This document shows, piece by piece, positions 16,465 through 25,994 of a stretch of DNA of 64,000 bases. The first letter of the stretch is position 1. Every line of letters starts with the position of its first letter. The notes beneath the pieces are model-generated. The model did no database searches, had not been told where the DNA came from, and worked only from the letters and a program-made list of their open reading frames with translations. The translations under genes were made by a program, and so were the position numbers. Source of the DNA: an uncultured Prevotella sp. (GTDB lineage: Bacteria; Bacteroidota; Bacteroidia; Bacteroidales; Bacteroidaceae); NCBI GenBank assembly GCA_905233825.1, contig CAJOFE010000001.1, positions 62,001 through 126,000 of the forward strand. Direction: 5' to 3'.

Positions 16465-17940
16465 ATGGCAAACCTCAAATCTCTGGCCAAGGATACGGCT
16501 ATTTACGGACTATCAAGCATTGTGGGTAGGTTTCTGAACTACCTGCTCGTGCCTCTCTATACTCACTACATGCCTAAAGCCTCTGGCGACTATGGTGTCA
16601 GCACCAATGTATATGCTTACACGGCGCTGATACTGGTATTGCTCACCTTTGGTATGGAGACTACGCTGTTCCGCTTTGCAAATGATGATAGAAATAAGCC
16701 CGATACTGTCTTCACCACGGTCTTTGCTGTGGTGGGCACGCTGACTGCCGTGTTCTTGATATTAGTCTTTGGCTTCATTGGTCCTGTCAGTAGCGCTTTG
16801 GGCTATGAAGGGCACCCAGAATTCCTGACGATGATGGCTGTCGTTGTGGCTCTCGATTCCTTGCAGGCTATCCCCTTCAGCTACTTGCGCTTCCAGAAGC
16901 GAGCCATTCGTTTTGCTTCGCTGAAGTTGCTGTTCATCTTCCTGAACATCGGACTGAATGTAATCTACTTCGTGCTGTTGGGTAAGACATCTGTGTTTTA
17001 TGTCTTTTTCATCAATCTGCTCTGTACGGCTTTTATTACCTTGTTCTTTGTACAGGACCTGTTGAAGATTCATTGGCACTTCGATGCCACATTGCTGAAG
17101 CAGATGCTCGGCTATTCGTGGCCCATTCTCATCTTGGGTATTGCTGGTATTCTGAATCAGGTGGCCGATAAGATAGTGTTTCCATTGGTATATCCTGATC
17201 AGGACGATGCCAACGTGCAGTTAGGTGTCTATGGCTCGTGTGTGAAGATAGCGATGATTATGGCCATGATAACACAGGCTTTCCGTTATGCCTACGAGCC
17301 CATTGTCTTTGCCAAGAATAAGGATGCTGATAAGAAGGAATACTATGCTTCGGCCATGAAGTTCTTTCTCATCTTCACGCTATTGGCCTTCCTATGCGTA
17401 ATGGGTTGGATGCCTCTCCTGCAGCATATAATAGGAGCTGACTATCGTGAGGGGCTGGGTGTGGTGCCCATTGTGATGGCGGCTGAGATTATGATGGGGG
17501 TATATTTCAACCTGTCGTTCTGGTATAAACTTATTGACAAGACCATTTGGGGAGCATGGTTCTCGCTGGCTGGCTGTGCTGTGCTTTTTGCCGTGAACCT
17601 CCTCTTCATTCCCAAGTACGGCTATTGGGCCTGCGCTTGGGGAGGTGTGGCCGGCTATGGCACGGCTATGGTGCTGAGCTATGTGGTGGGCCAGCGAAAG
17701 AATCCCATCCCCTATCCACTGAAGGATATGGCCATCTATGTTGTGCTCACGGCAGTACTCTTCGCAGCGATGCATTTTTCTTCAGGGCGACTCCCATCTG
17801 CACTATCACTAGTGCTGAATACGCTACTCATTACCGTCTTCGTGGCTTTCATCATCAAGCGCGATTTCCCTTTGCACACCTTGCCTGTGATTGGCAGATA
17901 TTTCAGGAAAGAAACAACGAACAAGAAAACAGATAACTGA
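16465..17940 (+). CDS. Polysaccharide flippase (Wzx-like, MOP superfamily)
   Basis: 491 residues with about 14 hydrophobic segments. The N-terminus, KDTAIYGLSSIVGRFLNYLL followed by VPLYTHYMP, is the typical first helix pair of polysaccharide/lipid-linked oligosaccharide exporters. Such proteins flip undecaprenyl-linked glycans to the periplasm. No glycosyltransferase genes are adjacent, so the substrate glycan cannot be read from context. It lies 26 bases after the SpmAB gene and 2 bases before the CotH-like gene, which argues for one transcript. Confidence 0.87.
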   Translation: MANLKSLAKDTAIYGLSSIVGRFLNYLLVPLYTHYMPKASGDYGVSTNVYAYTALILVLLTFGMETTLFRFANDDRNKPDTVFTTVFAVVGTLTAVFLILVFGFIGPVSSALGYEGHPEFLTMMAVVVALDSLQAIPFSYLRFQKRAIRFASLKLLFIFLNIGLNVIYFVLLGKTSVFYVFFINLLCTAFITLFFVQDLLKIHWHFDATLLKQMLGYSWPILILGIAGILNQVADKIVFPLVYPDQDDANVQLGVYGSCVKIAMIMAMITQAFRYAYEPIVFAKNKDADKKEYYASAMKFFLIFTLLAFLCVMGWMPLLQHIIGADYREGLGVVPIVMAAEIMMGVYFNLSFWYKLIDKTIWGAWFSLAGCAVLFAVNLLFIPKYGYWACAWGGVAGYGTAMVLSYVVGQRKNPIPYPLKDMAIYVVLTAVLFAAMHFSSGRLPSALSLVLNTLLITVFVAFIIKRDFPLHTLPVIGRYFRKETTNKKTDN

Positions 17941-17942
17941 CT

Positions 17943-20900
17943 ATGCTAACAAGTATCATGAGTATTGCCATTGTCATCAACGAGCTGATGGCATCGAATG
18001 CAGGCATGGTGATGAGTCCAGCTACCAATTTCGATAGCTGGATTGAGCTTTATAATCCTACGGACCAGGCTATCAGTCTTGGAGGAATGTATCTTAGCAA
18101 CAGAGCTGACGATCTGAAGCGATGGCAGATGCCTTCTAGTGTGGGTACTATTCCTGCGAAGGGATTCCTTGTGGTGTGGTTAGGCTCCAATGACATCAAG
18201 AGCAATCAGGCCTTCTTTAAACTCGACTGTGACGGTGGCACCATCTGCTTGAGTGACAAGAATGGTGAGCTCATTACGATGATGAACTATCCTGAGGCCC
18301 AGAGTCGTACTTCCTATGCCCGCAAGACCGATGGTGGTGATGAATGGGGGTGGACAGCCAGTCCCACGCCTGGTGCTACCAATGCAACATCGGTCTTTGC
18401 CACTGAGCGGCTCGCTCCACCTGTGGTAAATCAAGGGAGTCAGATTTTCACGGGAACGCTGACAGTAAAGGTAGACATTCCTGAAGGTACTACACTCATG
18501 TACACCACTGACGGCAGTATGCCTACGGCCACAAGCCAGCGAAGTGTATATGGAACTTTCAATGTTTCAAAAACCACGAATTATGTCTTTCGCCTTTTCA
18601 AAGACGGCTATCTTCCCAGCGTGCCCGTCACTCGTAGTTATATACAGACATCGAATCAATATATTATCCCTGTCATCAGCATCGTGGGTGACGAGCGATA
18701 CTTCACTGATAATAAGTGGGGTATCGATGTGGTGGGTACTAATGGCATAACGGGCAATGGCCGTGATGATCCTGTGAACTGGAACCAGCCGTGGGATCGT
18801 CCTGTCAATTTCAGCTTGATCAGTCCTACGGAAGGCATGCTTTTCAATCAGGATGTGAACATCAGCGTGTCTGGAGGTTGGTCGCGTATGAGTAGTCCAC
18901 GTTCCATGAAGCTGAAGTCGAACAAGATATTTGACGGGCTGAATCATCTGGATTATGTATTCTTCCCTCAGAAGCCCTATATACGCAGTAAGGCCCTGTT
19001 GATTCGTAATGGAGGCAACGATTCCTATGCCCGTTTCATGGACCCTGCGCTCACTACCATCGTACAGCGTTCGGGCATTGACCTCGATGTGCAGAGCACC
19101 GTTCAAGTGGCAGAGTATATCAACGGCCGTTTCAAAGGGGTGCTGAACCTGCGCGAGCCGAACAACGACAAATTTGTCTATGCCAATTTCGGCTATGATG
19201 ACGAAGAGATAGATATGTTCGAGAACTTTAAGTTCAGGAACGGTACCGATGAAGTCTATCAATATCTCTGTCAGCTGAGTGAGAACATCAATGATGACGG
19301 TGTCTATGACGAAGTAGCGACCATGCTCGACATCGATGAGTTTTCCTACTATATGGCTGCTGAGCTCTATTTGGGTAATGACGACTGGCCTAATAACAAC
19401 GTTAAGGCCTATCGCAGTCAGAAGGACGGACGTTTCCGCTTCATTCTTTTCGACCTCGATCAACCTTTCAACGCATGGGGACACAGCTTGTCTTCACTCG
19501 ACAATAGTGACTTCAAGAGATTATCTATGGTGCGTCTGTTCCAGAATCTGCTTAAGCATGATGAATATCGCAAGAAGTTCATCGACATTTTCTGCATCAT
19601 GGCAGGCAGTGTTTTTGAGAAAGACCGTGCTACGGCCATTGTCGATGAGCTGGCTGATGCCATGCGGCCTATGCTTAAGCTCGACAACAAGAATCCTGAT
19701 GGTACTGCCAACAAGATTAAGACCAATTTGGCATCCAGACCAGAAACGATGACGAGTCAGTTGCAGAGGTATAGTCCGATGAAGCTATCTGGTGTCAGAA
19801 AACAGAAAGTCGCCATTGCTGCCAACACTGATGGGGCCACCCTCCTCATCAATGGGCTTCAAGTTCCCTATGCATATTTCAATGGCAATCTGTTCTCGCC
19901 TGTCATGCTTGAGGCAAAGGCTCCGGCAGGCTACACCTTTACTGGATGGCGTGAGTTCTCTACGGCTTCCATTCACGTGATAAATATCAACGACACTTGG
20001 AAATATTATGATCAGGGCCAGTTGTTAGGCACCAGCTGGCGTATCATTAATTATGATGATGCCTCGTGGAGTTCTGGTCAGGCTCCCTTAGGCTACAAGA
20101 TGGCTGGCGTAAAGACCACCATCAGTTATGGTCCTGATTCTCAGAACAAGTACCCCACAACCTATTTCCGCAAGACATTTACTCTTAGTGCCGCACCCAG
20201 CTCTGCCGATGTCTTCCAACTCAACTATCAGTTGGATGACGGCTGTGTGATCTGGGTCAATGGCAAGGAAGCAGGCCGGGTGAATATGCCCAGTGGAACC
20301 ATCAGCTATACCACGTTCTCTTCTACCTATGCAGGCGATGAACCTCTTACGGGTTCACTTAATCTTAATCCTTCACTTTTCGTGAAGGGTAACAATGTCA
20401 TTGCTGTCGAAGTTCATAATACCAGCTATACGTCTGGTGACCTGTTTTGGGCTTGCGAGCTCCTTACGTCTGTGGGCGGCAGTTCTGGCGAAACGGTCTT
20501 GACAGAACCTGTCATCGAATTGTCTGATGGCAATAACATATCGCTGATGGCTTGCTTTGAACCGTTGAGCGACGCAGAACGTAAGGCACAAGGGCTCACC
20601 CCTGTCCGTATCAACGAGGTTAGTGCTGCTAATGACATTTATGTCAATGAGTACTTTAAGCGCAACGACTGGGTAGAACTCTACAACACCACTGACCATG
20701 ACATCGATGTCGAAGGCATGTACCTCTCCGATAATCCCGCTAAGCCCCAGAAATACCAGATAACCAAGGATGGTATTGTTGGAGGGGCTTTGCAATCCCC
20801 GACTGTTATTCCTGCTCACGGCTATCTCATTGTGTGGTGCGACAAGCTCGAACCGCTATCGCAGCTACATGCCTCGTTCAAGTTGGCTGCCGAAGGAGGT

Positions 20901-21356
20901 GAACTGCTGCTGACAGCTGCTGACGAGAGTTGGAGCGATGCTTTTTCCTATGTTTCCATGAAGACCGACGAGACCATAGGCCGCTATCCAGATGGTAGTA
21001 ATCGCGTCATTACCATGAATGTGCCCACGATAGCCAAAGCCAATATTACAAGTAGTTATGCTGTTGAAATCAGCCAGTCTGGACAGACTGGTATCAACGA
21101 TATTGCTGCCGATGTTACGGCAGAGCTGAGCCTGCACTATGTGGCAGACCGCTTGGTCGTTCGCAGTACGATGCCCATCGCTGCTGCCCGAATAGATGTT
21201 TGCAACCTGGCAGGCCAATCGCTTGACGTGCAGACGATAGACCTGAATAGCGGCTATGCCGAGTTGCCCCTTGACAAATTAAATTCTGGCTACTTCATTG
21301 CCCACCTCTCCGATGGCAAGGGACACGCCACCACTTGTAAATTCATCAAGAAATAA
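17943..21356 (+). CDS. CotH-like protein with lamin-tail and T9SS domains
   Basis: 1137 residues. A lamin-tail domain (about 9-150, INELMASN...WIELYNPT) is followed by a chitobiase-type Fn3-like segment (MYTTDGSMPT near 186). A CotH kinase-like domain spans about 260-600 (FRFILFDLDQPFNAW near 500). A galactose-binding-like domain is at about 680-870, a second lamin-tail at about 885-1040, and a type IX secretion C-terminal domain at 1055-1137. It is therefore likely surface exposed or secreted. CotH relatives phosphorylate proteins in spore formers. The N-terminus is odd: the first lamin-tail strand starts only about nine residues after the ATG and no clear signal peptide is seen. A TAA at 17934-17936 blocks any upstream extension in frame. 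Confidence 0.87.
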   Translation: MLTSIMSIAIVINELMASNAGMVMSPATNFDSWIELYNPTDQAISLGGMYLSNRADDLKRWQMPSSVGTIPAKGFLVVWLGSNDIKSNQAFFKLDCDGGTICLSDKNGELITMMNYPEAQSRTSYARKTDGGDEWGWTASPTPGATNATSVFATERLAPPVVNQGSQIFTGTLTVKVDIPEGTTLMYTTDGSMPTATSQRSVYGTFNVSKTTNYVFRLFKDGYLPSVPVTRSYIQTSNQYIIPVISIVGDERYFTDNKWGIDVVGTNGITGNGRDDPVNWNQPWDRPVNFSLISPTEGMLFNQDVNISVSGGWSRMSSPRSMKLKSNKIFDGLNHLDYVFFPQKPYIRSKALLIRNGGNDSYARFMDPALTTIVQRSGIDLDVQSTVQVAEYINGRFKGVLNLREPNNDKFVYANFGYDDEEIDMFENFKFRNGTDEVYQYLCQLSENINDDGVYDEVATMLDIDEFSYYMAAELYLGNDDWPNNNVKAYRSQKDGRFRFILFDLDQPFNAWGHSLSSLDNSDFKRLSMVRLFQNLLKHDEYRKKFIDIFCIMAGSVFEKDRATAIVDELADAMRPMLKLDNKNPDGTANKIKTNLASRPETMTSQLQRYSPMKLSGVRKQKVAIAANTDGATLLINGLQVPYAYFNGNLFSPVMLEAKAPAGYTFTGWREFSTASIHVININDTWKYYDQGQLLGTSWRIINYDDASWSSGQAPLGYKMAGVKTTISYGPDSQNKYPTTYFRKTFTLSAAPSSADVFQLNYQLDDGCVIWVNGKEAGRVNMPSGTISYTTFSSTYAGDEPLTGSLNLNPSLFVKGNNVIAVEVHNTSYTSGDLFWACELLTSVGGSSGETVLTEPVIELSDGNNISLMACFEPLSDAERKAQGLTPVRINEVSAANDIYVNEYFKRNDWVELYNTTDHDIDVEGMYLSDNPAKPQKYQITKDGIVGGALQSPTVIPAHGYLIVWCDKLEPLSQLHASFKLAAEGGELLLTAADESWSDAFSYVSMKTDETIGRYPDGSNRVITMNVPTIAKANITSSYAVEISQSGQTGINDIAADVTAELSLHYVADRLVVRSTMPIAAARIDVCNLAGQSLDVQTIDLNSGYAELPLDKLNSGYFIAHLSDGKGHATTCKFIKK

Positions 21357-21370
21357 CATATACATCATCA

Positions 21371-23443
21371 ATGAAGAAAACACTTTTATCTTTTGCCTGT
21401 CTAGCTACACTCTCTGTGCAGGCCGACGAGGGTATGTGGACACTCTATGACTTGCCGCAGGCCGTCTATGAGCGTATGCAACTGGAGGGTTATCAGCTGC
21501 CGTATGATAAACTTTATCAGGGCGATGATGCCATCATGAAGAGCGTGGTCAATTTCTCTGGCTACTGCTCGGGTGTCGTTGTCAGTCCCGACGGTTTAGT
21601 ATTCACTAACCATCACTGTGGCTTCGAGTCTATCCGCAGCCATTCCACCGTAGAGCACGACTATATGCTCAATGGCTTCATTGCTAACAGCTATGAGGAG
21701 GAACTGCCCAATGAGAATATGTTCGTCTCGTTCATGGTGGAGCAGAAAGATGTCACCGACCAGGTCGTGACCGATCGCTTCCGTCAGATGGATAGCCGCG
21801 AGCAGGCCATGTTCTTAGATAGTTTGGAGAATACTTTGGCGAAAGCTGCGAAGGAGCAAGATAAGACGCTGCGTTTAGAACTGAAGCCTTTTTACGAGGG
21901 TAACCGCTACTACGTCACCACCTATCGCGACTTTACCGACCTGCGCCTGGTGTTCGCCATTCCCAAGTCTATGGGTAAGTTTGGCGGTGAGACAGACAAC
22001 TGGATGTGGCCACGCCAGACGTGCGACTTCAGCGTCTTCCGCATCTATGCCGACCCTGAGACCAACGGCCCTGCCGAGTACTCTGAGCGCAATGTCCCCT
22101 ACCACCCTCAGCACTGGGCCACAGTGAGTACTGAGGGCTATAAAGAGGGCGACTTCTCGATGACGATGGGTTATCCCGGCTCCACCTCGCGTTATCTTAG
22201 TAGCGGTGGCATCCGTGTGCGCTATGCGCAGAATGCCGCAAGGGCACAGGTACGTGGCGTTAAGCAGGAGGTGATGAAGCACCATATGGATGCTTCGGAA
22301 GCCGTGCGTATCAAATACGACTCAAAATATGCGCAGTCATCGAACTACTGGAAAAACTCCATCGGTATGAACAAATGTATCGATTCCATCGGACTTATCC
22401 AGCAGAAAGAACATTTCGAGCAGCAGCTGCAACGTTGGCAGGACACCACAGGTTACCTGCGTGGGCAACTTGATCTCGACCAGCTGGCCAGTCTCTACCG
22501 TCAGCAGCTCGACGTTTTGCAGGCGATGATGTATTTCTCCGAGACTTTTATGCGCAACGATGAACTCAGCCAGAGAGCCCTCAGTACGCATATGGGCAGG
22601 CAGCCTGTAGGAAGTGGTAAACGGGCACACATCAATTTCAAGGATAATAGCGAGACATGGGATTACAACACCGATCGCGAGATTCTAGGTACGTTGCTCA
22701 GTAACTACCGTCAGCAGATGAAGGATGAGCGCTGGTTGCCCGACTTTTATATGACAATCGACAAGAAGTTCAAGGGTGACTGCCAAGCCTATGCCGACTA
22801 TCTCTACAAGAAGTCGACCCTCATCAAGAAGGGGCGTGTCTATCCTAATAAGAAGACCTTTATGAAAGACCTTGGTGTTGATTATGGTGCTCAGCTTAAG
22901 GATATGTACCAGGGTTTCCGTAATACTCTCAGAGAATTTGCCGACAGCATCGATGAACAAGAGCGATTGCTTTGTGACGCCAAGCTGCGCATGGAGATGG
23001 ACATGCCTCATTACAGTGATGCCAACTTCACCATGCGCCTAAGTTATGGGCAGGTAAAAGAATATAACTTGGGTGGGCGTTCCTCGGGCTGGCAGACCAA
23101 GGCCCCGAGCATGGTAGAAAAGATGAAAAAGGGCGATTCCATCGAAGATTATAAGGTAGAGCCTGAGATGCTTGACTTGCTTAATGGAGCTGGACAGATG
23201 CCCCTTTGCTTCCTCACCACTAACGACATTACGGGTGGTAATTCGGGCAGTCCCATGTTTGATGGTAAGAACCGCCTCATCGGCCTGGCCTTTGACGGCA
23301 ACTGGGACTCACTCTCTAGCGATATCTTCTTTGATTCGCAATTGGCACGTTGCATAGGTGTTGACATCCGCTATGTCCTTTTCATGATGGATAAGTGGGG
23401 ACATGCCGATCGGCTGATGAAAGAAGTAATGAGTGATAAGTAA
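21371..23443 (+). CDS. Dipeptidyl-peptidase 7, S46 family
   Basis: 690 residues, full length for S46 peptidases, with a signal peptide ending at about VQA. Dipeptidyl-peptidases of this family release dipeptides from oligopeptide N-termini in the periplasm. The trypsin-like fold shows the catalytic His in FTNHHCGFES near 80 and the catalytic Ser625 in TGGNSGSPMF. Eighteen residues after that Ser is Gly643, in GLAFDGNWD. In this family Gly at that place marks DPP7, which prefers hydrophobic P1 residues, and Arg marks DPP11, which prefers acidic ones. Next to it is an aspartic protease gene, so the pair may serve peptide nutrition. Its last codons lie within a heptanucleotide array. Confidence 0.93.
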   Translation: MKKTLLSFACLATLSVQADEGMWTLYDLPQAVYERMQLEGYQLPYDKLYQGDDAIMKSVVNFSGYCSGVVVSPDGLVFTNHHCGFESIRSHSTVEHDYMLNGFIANSYEEELPNENMFVSFMVEQKDVTDQVVTDRFRQMDSREQAMFLDSLENTLAKAAKEQDKTLRLELKPFYEGNRYYVTTYRDFTDLRLVFAIPKSMGKFGGETDNWMWPRQTCDFSVFRIYADPETNGPAEYSERNVPYHPQHWATVSTEGYKEGDFSMTMGYPGSTSRYLSSGGIRVRYAQNAARAQVRGVKQEVMKHHMDASEAVRIKYDSKYAQSSNYWKNSIGMNKCIDSIGLIQQKEHFEQQLQRWQDTTGYLRGQLDLDQLASLYRQQLDVLQAMMYFSETFMRNDELSQRALSTHMGRQPVGSGKRAHINFKDNSETWDYNTDREILGTLLSNYRQQMKDERWLPDFYMTIDKKFKGDCQAYADYLYKKSTLIKKGRVYPNKKTFMKDLGVDYGAQLKDMYQGFRNTLREFADSIDEQERLLCDAKLRMEMDMPHYSDANFTMRLSYGQVKEYNLGGRSSGWQTKAPSMVEKMKKGDSIEDYKVEPEMLDLLNGAGQMPLCFLTTNDITGGNSGSPMFDGKNRLIGLAFDGNWDSLSSDIFFDSQLARCIGVDIRYVLFMMDKWGHADRLMKEVMSDK

Positions 23444-23533
23444 GAAGTGATGAGTGATAAGTGGACATATAGGCGAATGATGGTAAGGGCACTACTGGCA
23501 CTTATCACTTATCACATGTCACTTATCACTTCA
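23424..23533. repeat. Two facing heptanucleotide arrays
   Basis: The left array, 23424-23465, is AAGTAAT GAGTGAT AAGTAAG AAGTGAT GAGTGAT AAGTGGA. The right array, 23499-23533, is CACTTAT CACTTAT CACATGT CACTTAT CACTTCA. The right units are near reverse complements of the left units, so the two could form a long imperfect hairpin. They span the end of the DPP7 gene and the signal peptide of the protease gene. Confidence 0.85.
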
Positions 23534-24724
23534 ATGGCTCAGTTGGGTCGCTATAAGGTTGATTTTTTTGTATCGGAATCAGATTTTGCCGATTCCATCG
23601 TTATTGAGTGGACGAACGGGCAAGTTTATGTGCCTGTTACTATCGAAGGGCGCACGATGCGTTTCTTGCTTGATACTGGTGCCAGTCAGACAGTTGTATT
23701 TCAGGGTACATCCTTGGCCAACGGCCCTCATGCGGGTGGAATTATTTCACATGATGCTACAGGGCGCACCGATACCGTGCCTATGGTTTTGCTGCCGCCA
23801 GTGCAGATTGGCGGGCTTCTCCTAACTGGCATGCGAGCCACCGTGCAACCTCGTTATCTTCCCTCTACTGTCGATGGTATTTTGGGGTTCGACCTTGTCA
23901 ATGGCGGACTGTCAATGAAAATCGATGTGCCTGCCCGCCAGCTCATCCTTACTGACCGTAAGCGCCATTTCGAGACTCCTACCCCCTTGCGTGAACGTCA
24001 GTGGGAGTCCAAGCTCACTTACCACCTGAACTTCCACGTACCTTATATAGATATTGTGCCCTTCGGCCGCCGTGCTGAACGGGTGCTCTTCGACACAGGC
24101 AGCCGTCAGTTTTTTTCTATGAACAAGTCGCACTTCGACGATGCCTTCTGGCGTTTGACCAAAAGACTAGCCATGCGAAAGATCGCCGATTCCATCGTTG
24201 AAGGTCGCGCTGTGGGCCGACATGCTATTGGCCACTTTGGCGTGGAGCCGTTAGGCGAAGTAATCTTCCTTCATCTTGATGACCTGCAGATAGGCACATC
24301 TGTCTTCACCAATGTGCATGCCCTTACCACACAAGGTGGTTCTCACATTGGTGCATCATTGCTGGAATATGGCTCTGTGACGTTTATTCCCCGTAAACGG
24401 CAGTTCATCTTCCAACCTGCCTTCTCGTCTCTTACCTCTCATTTTTTGCCGCAGATTGATGTGGCTAACCGCCAACTGGAGATTGCTTTCGTGGCTGATG
24501 CTCTGGGACGTCCTGAAGTGGGATTAGTATGGGAGCAGGGTGTGCCCTATCGTTTAGGCTTCCGGCAGGGAGATATCATTGAGCAGATTGACCACCGCCC
24601 TGTTCAGAGCATGGCCCAATTCCTGCGATGGTCTTTTCAGCGGGGACGCGAGTATGTGTTTACGCTCTGTTCTCCACAAGGCAAGCGGCGTGATGTGTCG
24701 TGGGTTCGTTTACGTGAAAATTGA
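23477..24724 (+). CDS. Retropepsin-like aspartic protease with PDZ
   Basis: 415 residues from the ATG at 23477, which gives a signal peptide MMVRALLALITYHMSLITS with cleavage near MAQ. GTG 23447 and ATG 23450 are in frame but lie within the heptanucleotide array. There are two aspartyl protease half sites, FLLDTGASQTVV and RVLFDTGSRQFFS. This makes a single-chain, two-lobed enzyme rather than a dimer. The C-terminal 80 residues form a PDZ domain (YRLGFRQGDIIEQIDHRPV). It is an exported protease or peptide-binding protein. The second site has Arg after DTGS, so activity cannot be assumed. The signal peptide is encoded largely by CACTTAT repeats. Confidence 0.83.
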   Translation: MMVRALLALITYHMSLITSMAQLGRYKVDFFVSESDFADSIVIEWTNGQVYVPVTIEGRTMRFLLDTGASQTVVFQGTSLANGPHAGGIISHDATGRTDTVPMVLLPPVQIGGLLLTGMRATVQPRYLPSTVDGILGFDLVNGGLSMKIDVPARQLILTDRKRHFETPTPLRERQWESKLTYHLNFHVPYIDIVPFGRRAERVLFDTGSRQFFSMNKSHFDDAFWRLTKRLAMRKIADSIVEGRAVGRHAIGHFGVEPLGEVIFLHLDDLQIGTSVFTNVHALTTQGGSHIGASLLEYGSVTFIPRKRQFIFQPAFSSLTSHFLPQIDVANRQLEIAFVADALGRPEVGLVWEQGVPYRLGFRQGDIIEQIDHRPVQSMAQFLRWSFQRGREYVFTLCSPQGKRRDVSWVRLREN

Positions 24725-24742
24725 AAAATAGTGTGGTATGGC

Positions 24743-24770
24743 TGTAACTTTTCAGCCAGTCAATCGTCTA
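24743..24770 (+). promoter_or_regulatory. ECF-type promoter TGTAAC-N16-CGTCTA
   Basis: TGTAAC (24743-24748) and CGTCTA (24765-24770) are separated by 16 bases. This resembles an extracytoplasmic-function sigma promoter, not the TAnnTTTG class used elsewhere in the window. The sigma ATG follows 14 bases after the -10-like element. Autoregulation of the downstream sigma factor is a natural inference. Confidence 0.6.
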
Positions 24771-24784
24771 TTTATATAGAGAGG

Positions 24785-25312
24785 ATGAAAGAAATCAGTT
24801 TCCGCACCGATGTGCTACCGCTGAAAGATGAACTCTTCCGGCTAGCGCTTCGTATCACTCTCAACCGAGCTGATGCTGAAGACGTAGTGCAGGAGACGAT
24901 GCTGAAAGTATGGAACCGCCGCGACCGATGGGCCGAATTAGAGTCGATAGAGGCTTTCTGCCTGACTATATGCCGGAACTTGGCGCTGGATAAGCTGAAG
25001 CGGGCGGACAACCAGAACACATCCCTCGGCGACGAAGAGGGAGGAGGTGAAGAGCCTGCCGACCGTTCATACGCCGCTAACCCTGAGGAACAGGCTGTAC
25101 AGCGTGACCGTGTAGAACAGGTCAGACGGCTGATAAGCCAATTGCCCGAGAAACAACGCACTTGTATGCAGTTGCGCGACATAGAGGGCAAAGCTTACAA
25201 GGAAATAGCCAGCGTGCTGGCCATTACGGAGCAACAAGTGAAGGTGAATATCTTCCGTGCCCGGCAAACTATTAAAGAGAAGTTTCAACAACTGGAGCAA
25301 CATGGATTATAA
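24785..25312 (+). CDS. ECF RNA polymerase sigma factor
   Basis: 175 residues. Region 2 is at about 10-75 (RLALRITLNRADAEDVVQET, then MLKVWNRRD). Region 4 is at about 120-170 (ISQLPEKQRTCMQLRDIEGK, then YKEIASVLAITEQQVKVNIF). The size and lack of region 3 fit the ECF group. It directs RNA polymerase to a special promoter class, probably including its own (24743-24770). The ATG at 24785 has GAGAGG just before it; the longer frame from 24731 would start before the promoter and was rejected. The stop overlaps the start of the next gene by 11 bases, the usual sigma/anti-sigma arrangement. Confidence 0.92.
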   Translation: MKEISFRTDVLPLKDELFRLALRITLNRADAEDVVQETMLKVWNRRDRWAELESIEAFCLTICRNLALDKLKRADNQNTSLGDEEGGGEEPADRSYAANPEEQAVQRDRVEQVRRLISQLPEKQRTCMQLRDIEGKAYKEIASVLAITEQQVKVNIFRARQTIKEKFQQLEQHGL

Positions 25313-25844
25313 GTACATCGAACAACTGCTTGATCGCTACTTCCAAGGCGAGACATCGCTACAAGAAGAACAGATTCTGAAGGCCTTCTACGCGCAGGGC
25401 GTAGAGGAGATGCCCGAGGAGCTGCACAGGTATGCGTCACTCTTCGCTGTGATGAACCAGCGTGAGCAGCTGGGCAGTGACTTCGATGAACGCATGCTTC
25501 AGCTGATTGACGGTCAGGAATCTCAGCAAGAAGCACGGACCGTGGAGCTTAACAAACCTGTGAAAGCCCGTACCATCAGCCTTACTGAGCGCCTGCGTCC
25601 TCTGTTTGGCGCTACTGCTGTGGTGGCTATCCTGCTTACGCTGGGTAATGCTATCAATGCATCGTTCAAGCAGGACGATACGTGGGTCGATGCCGACGAA
25701 TATGCCAACCGTGGTGCTGTGCAGGTTGATACTAATGAGCCTGCCGTAGCCTACGAGGGTATCAGCGATTCGCTGACTATTGTCAAGGAGGGGCTCAGGG
25801 TAAGCACCCCCACTGACTCGTTGTCAAGTGGTGGAATTAACTGA
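25302..25844 (+). CDS. Putative anti-sigma membrane protein
   Basis: 180 residues from MDYKYIEQLLDRYFQGETS. The N-terminal 95 residues are soluble and charged. One hydrophobic segment is at about 98-118 (FGATAVVAILLTLGNAIN). About 60 residues follow, presumably periplasmic. Coding overlap with the ECF sigma gene and this one-pass topology support an anti-sigma or sigma-modulating role. I see no ZAS zinc motif (HxxxCxxC), so this rests on context. It ends the co-directional group, with a hairpin 99 bases downstream. Confidence 0.7.
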   Translation: MDYKYIEQLLDRYFQGETSLQEEQILKAFYAQGVEEMPEELHRYASLFAVMNQREQLGSDFDERMLQLIDGQESQQEARTVELNKPVKARTISLTERLRPLFGATAVVAILLTLGNAINASFKQDDTWVDADEYANRGAVQVDTNEPAVAYEGISDSLTIVKEGLRVSTPTDSLSSGGIN

Positions 25845-25942
25845 ATATTATTTCTATGCTTTCTCTATAACATTATCATTTAGGATTAAAACACAAAACT
25901 TCAACAAGCTGCGAAGCTTCACATTTTTCCAAGAAGAGTCAA

Positions 25943-25971
25943 GGGCCGACGTCAAGCGCGACGTTCGGCCC
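25943..25971. terminator. Hairpin between convergent genes
   Basis: GGGCCGACGTC and GACGTTCGGCCC pair with one bulged base around AAGCGC. It sits between the end of the anti-sigma gene and the end of the arabinofuranosidase gene. T tracts are weak on both strands. Confidence 0.55.
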
Positions 25972-25994
25972 TCTCTCATTATATGATGATATGG

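Noticed and set aside
18567..19484. 305-codon minus-strand frame within the CotH-like gene
   Set aside because: Antisense shadow with no recognisable domain or promoter.
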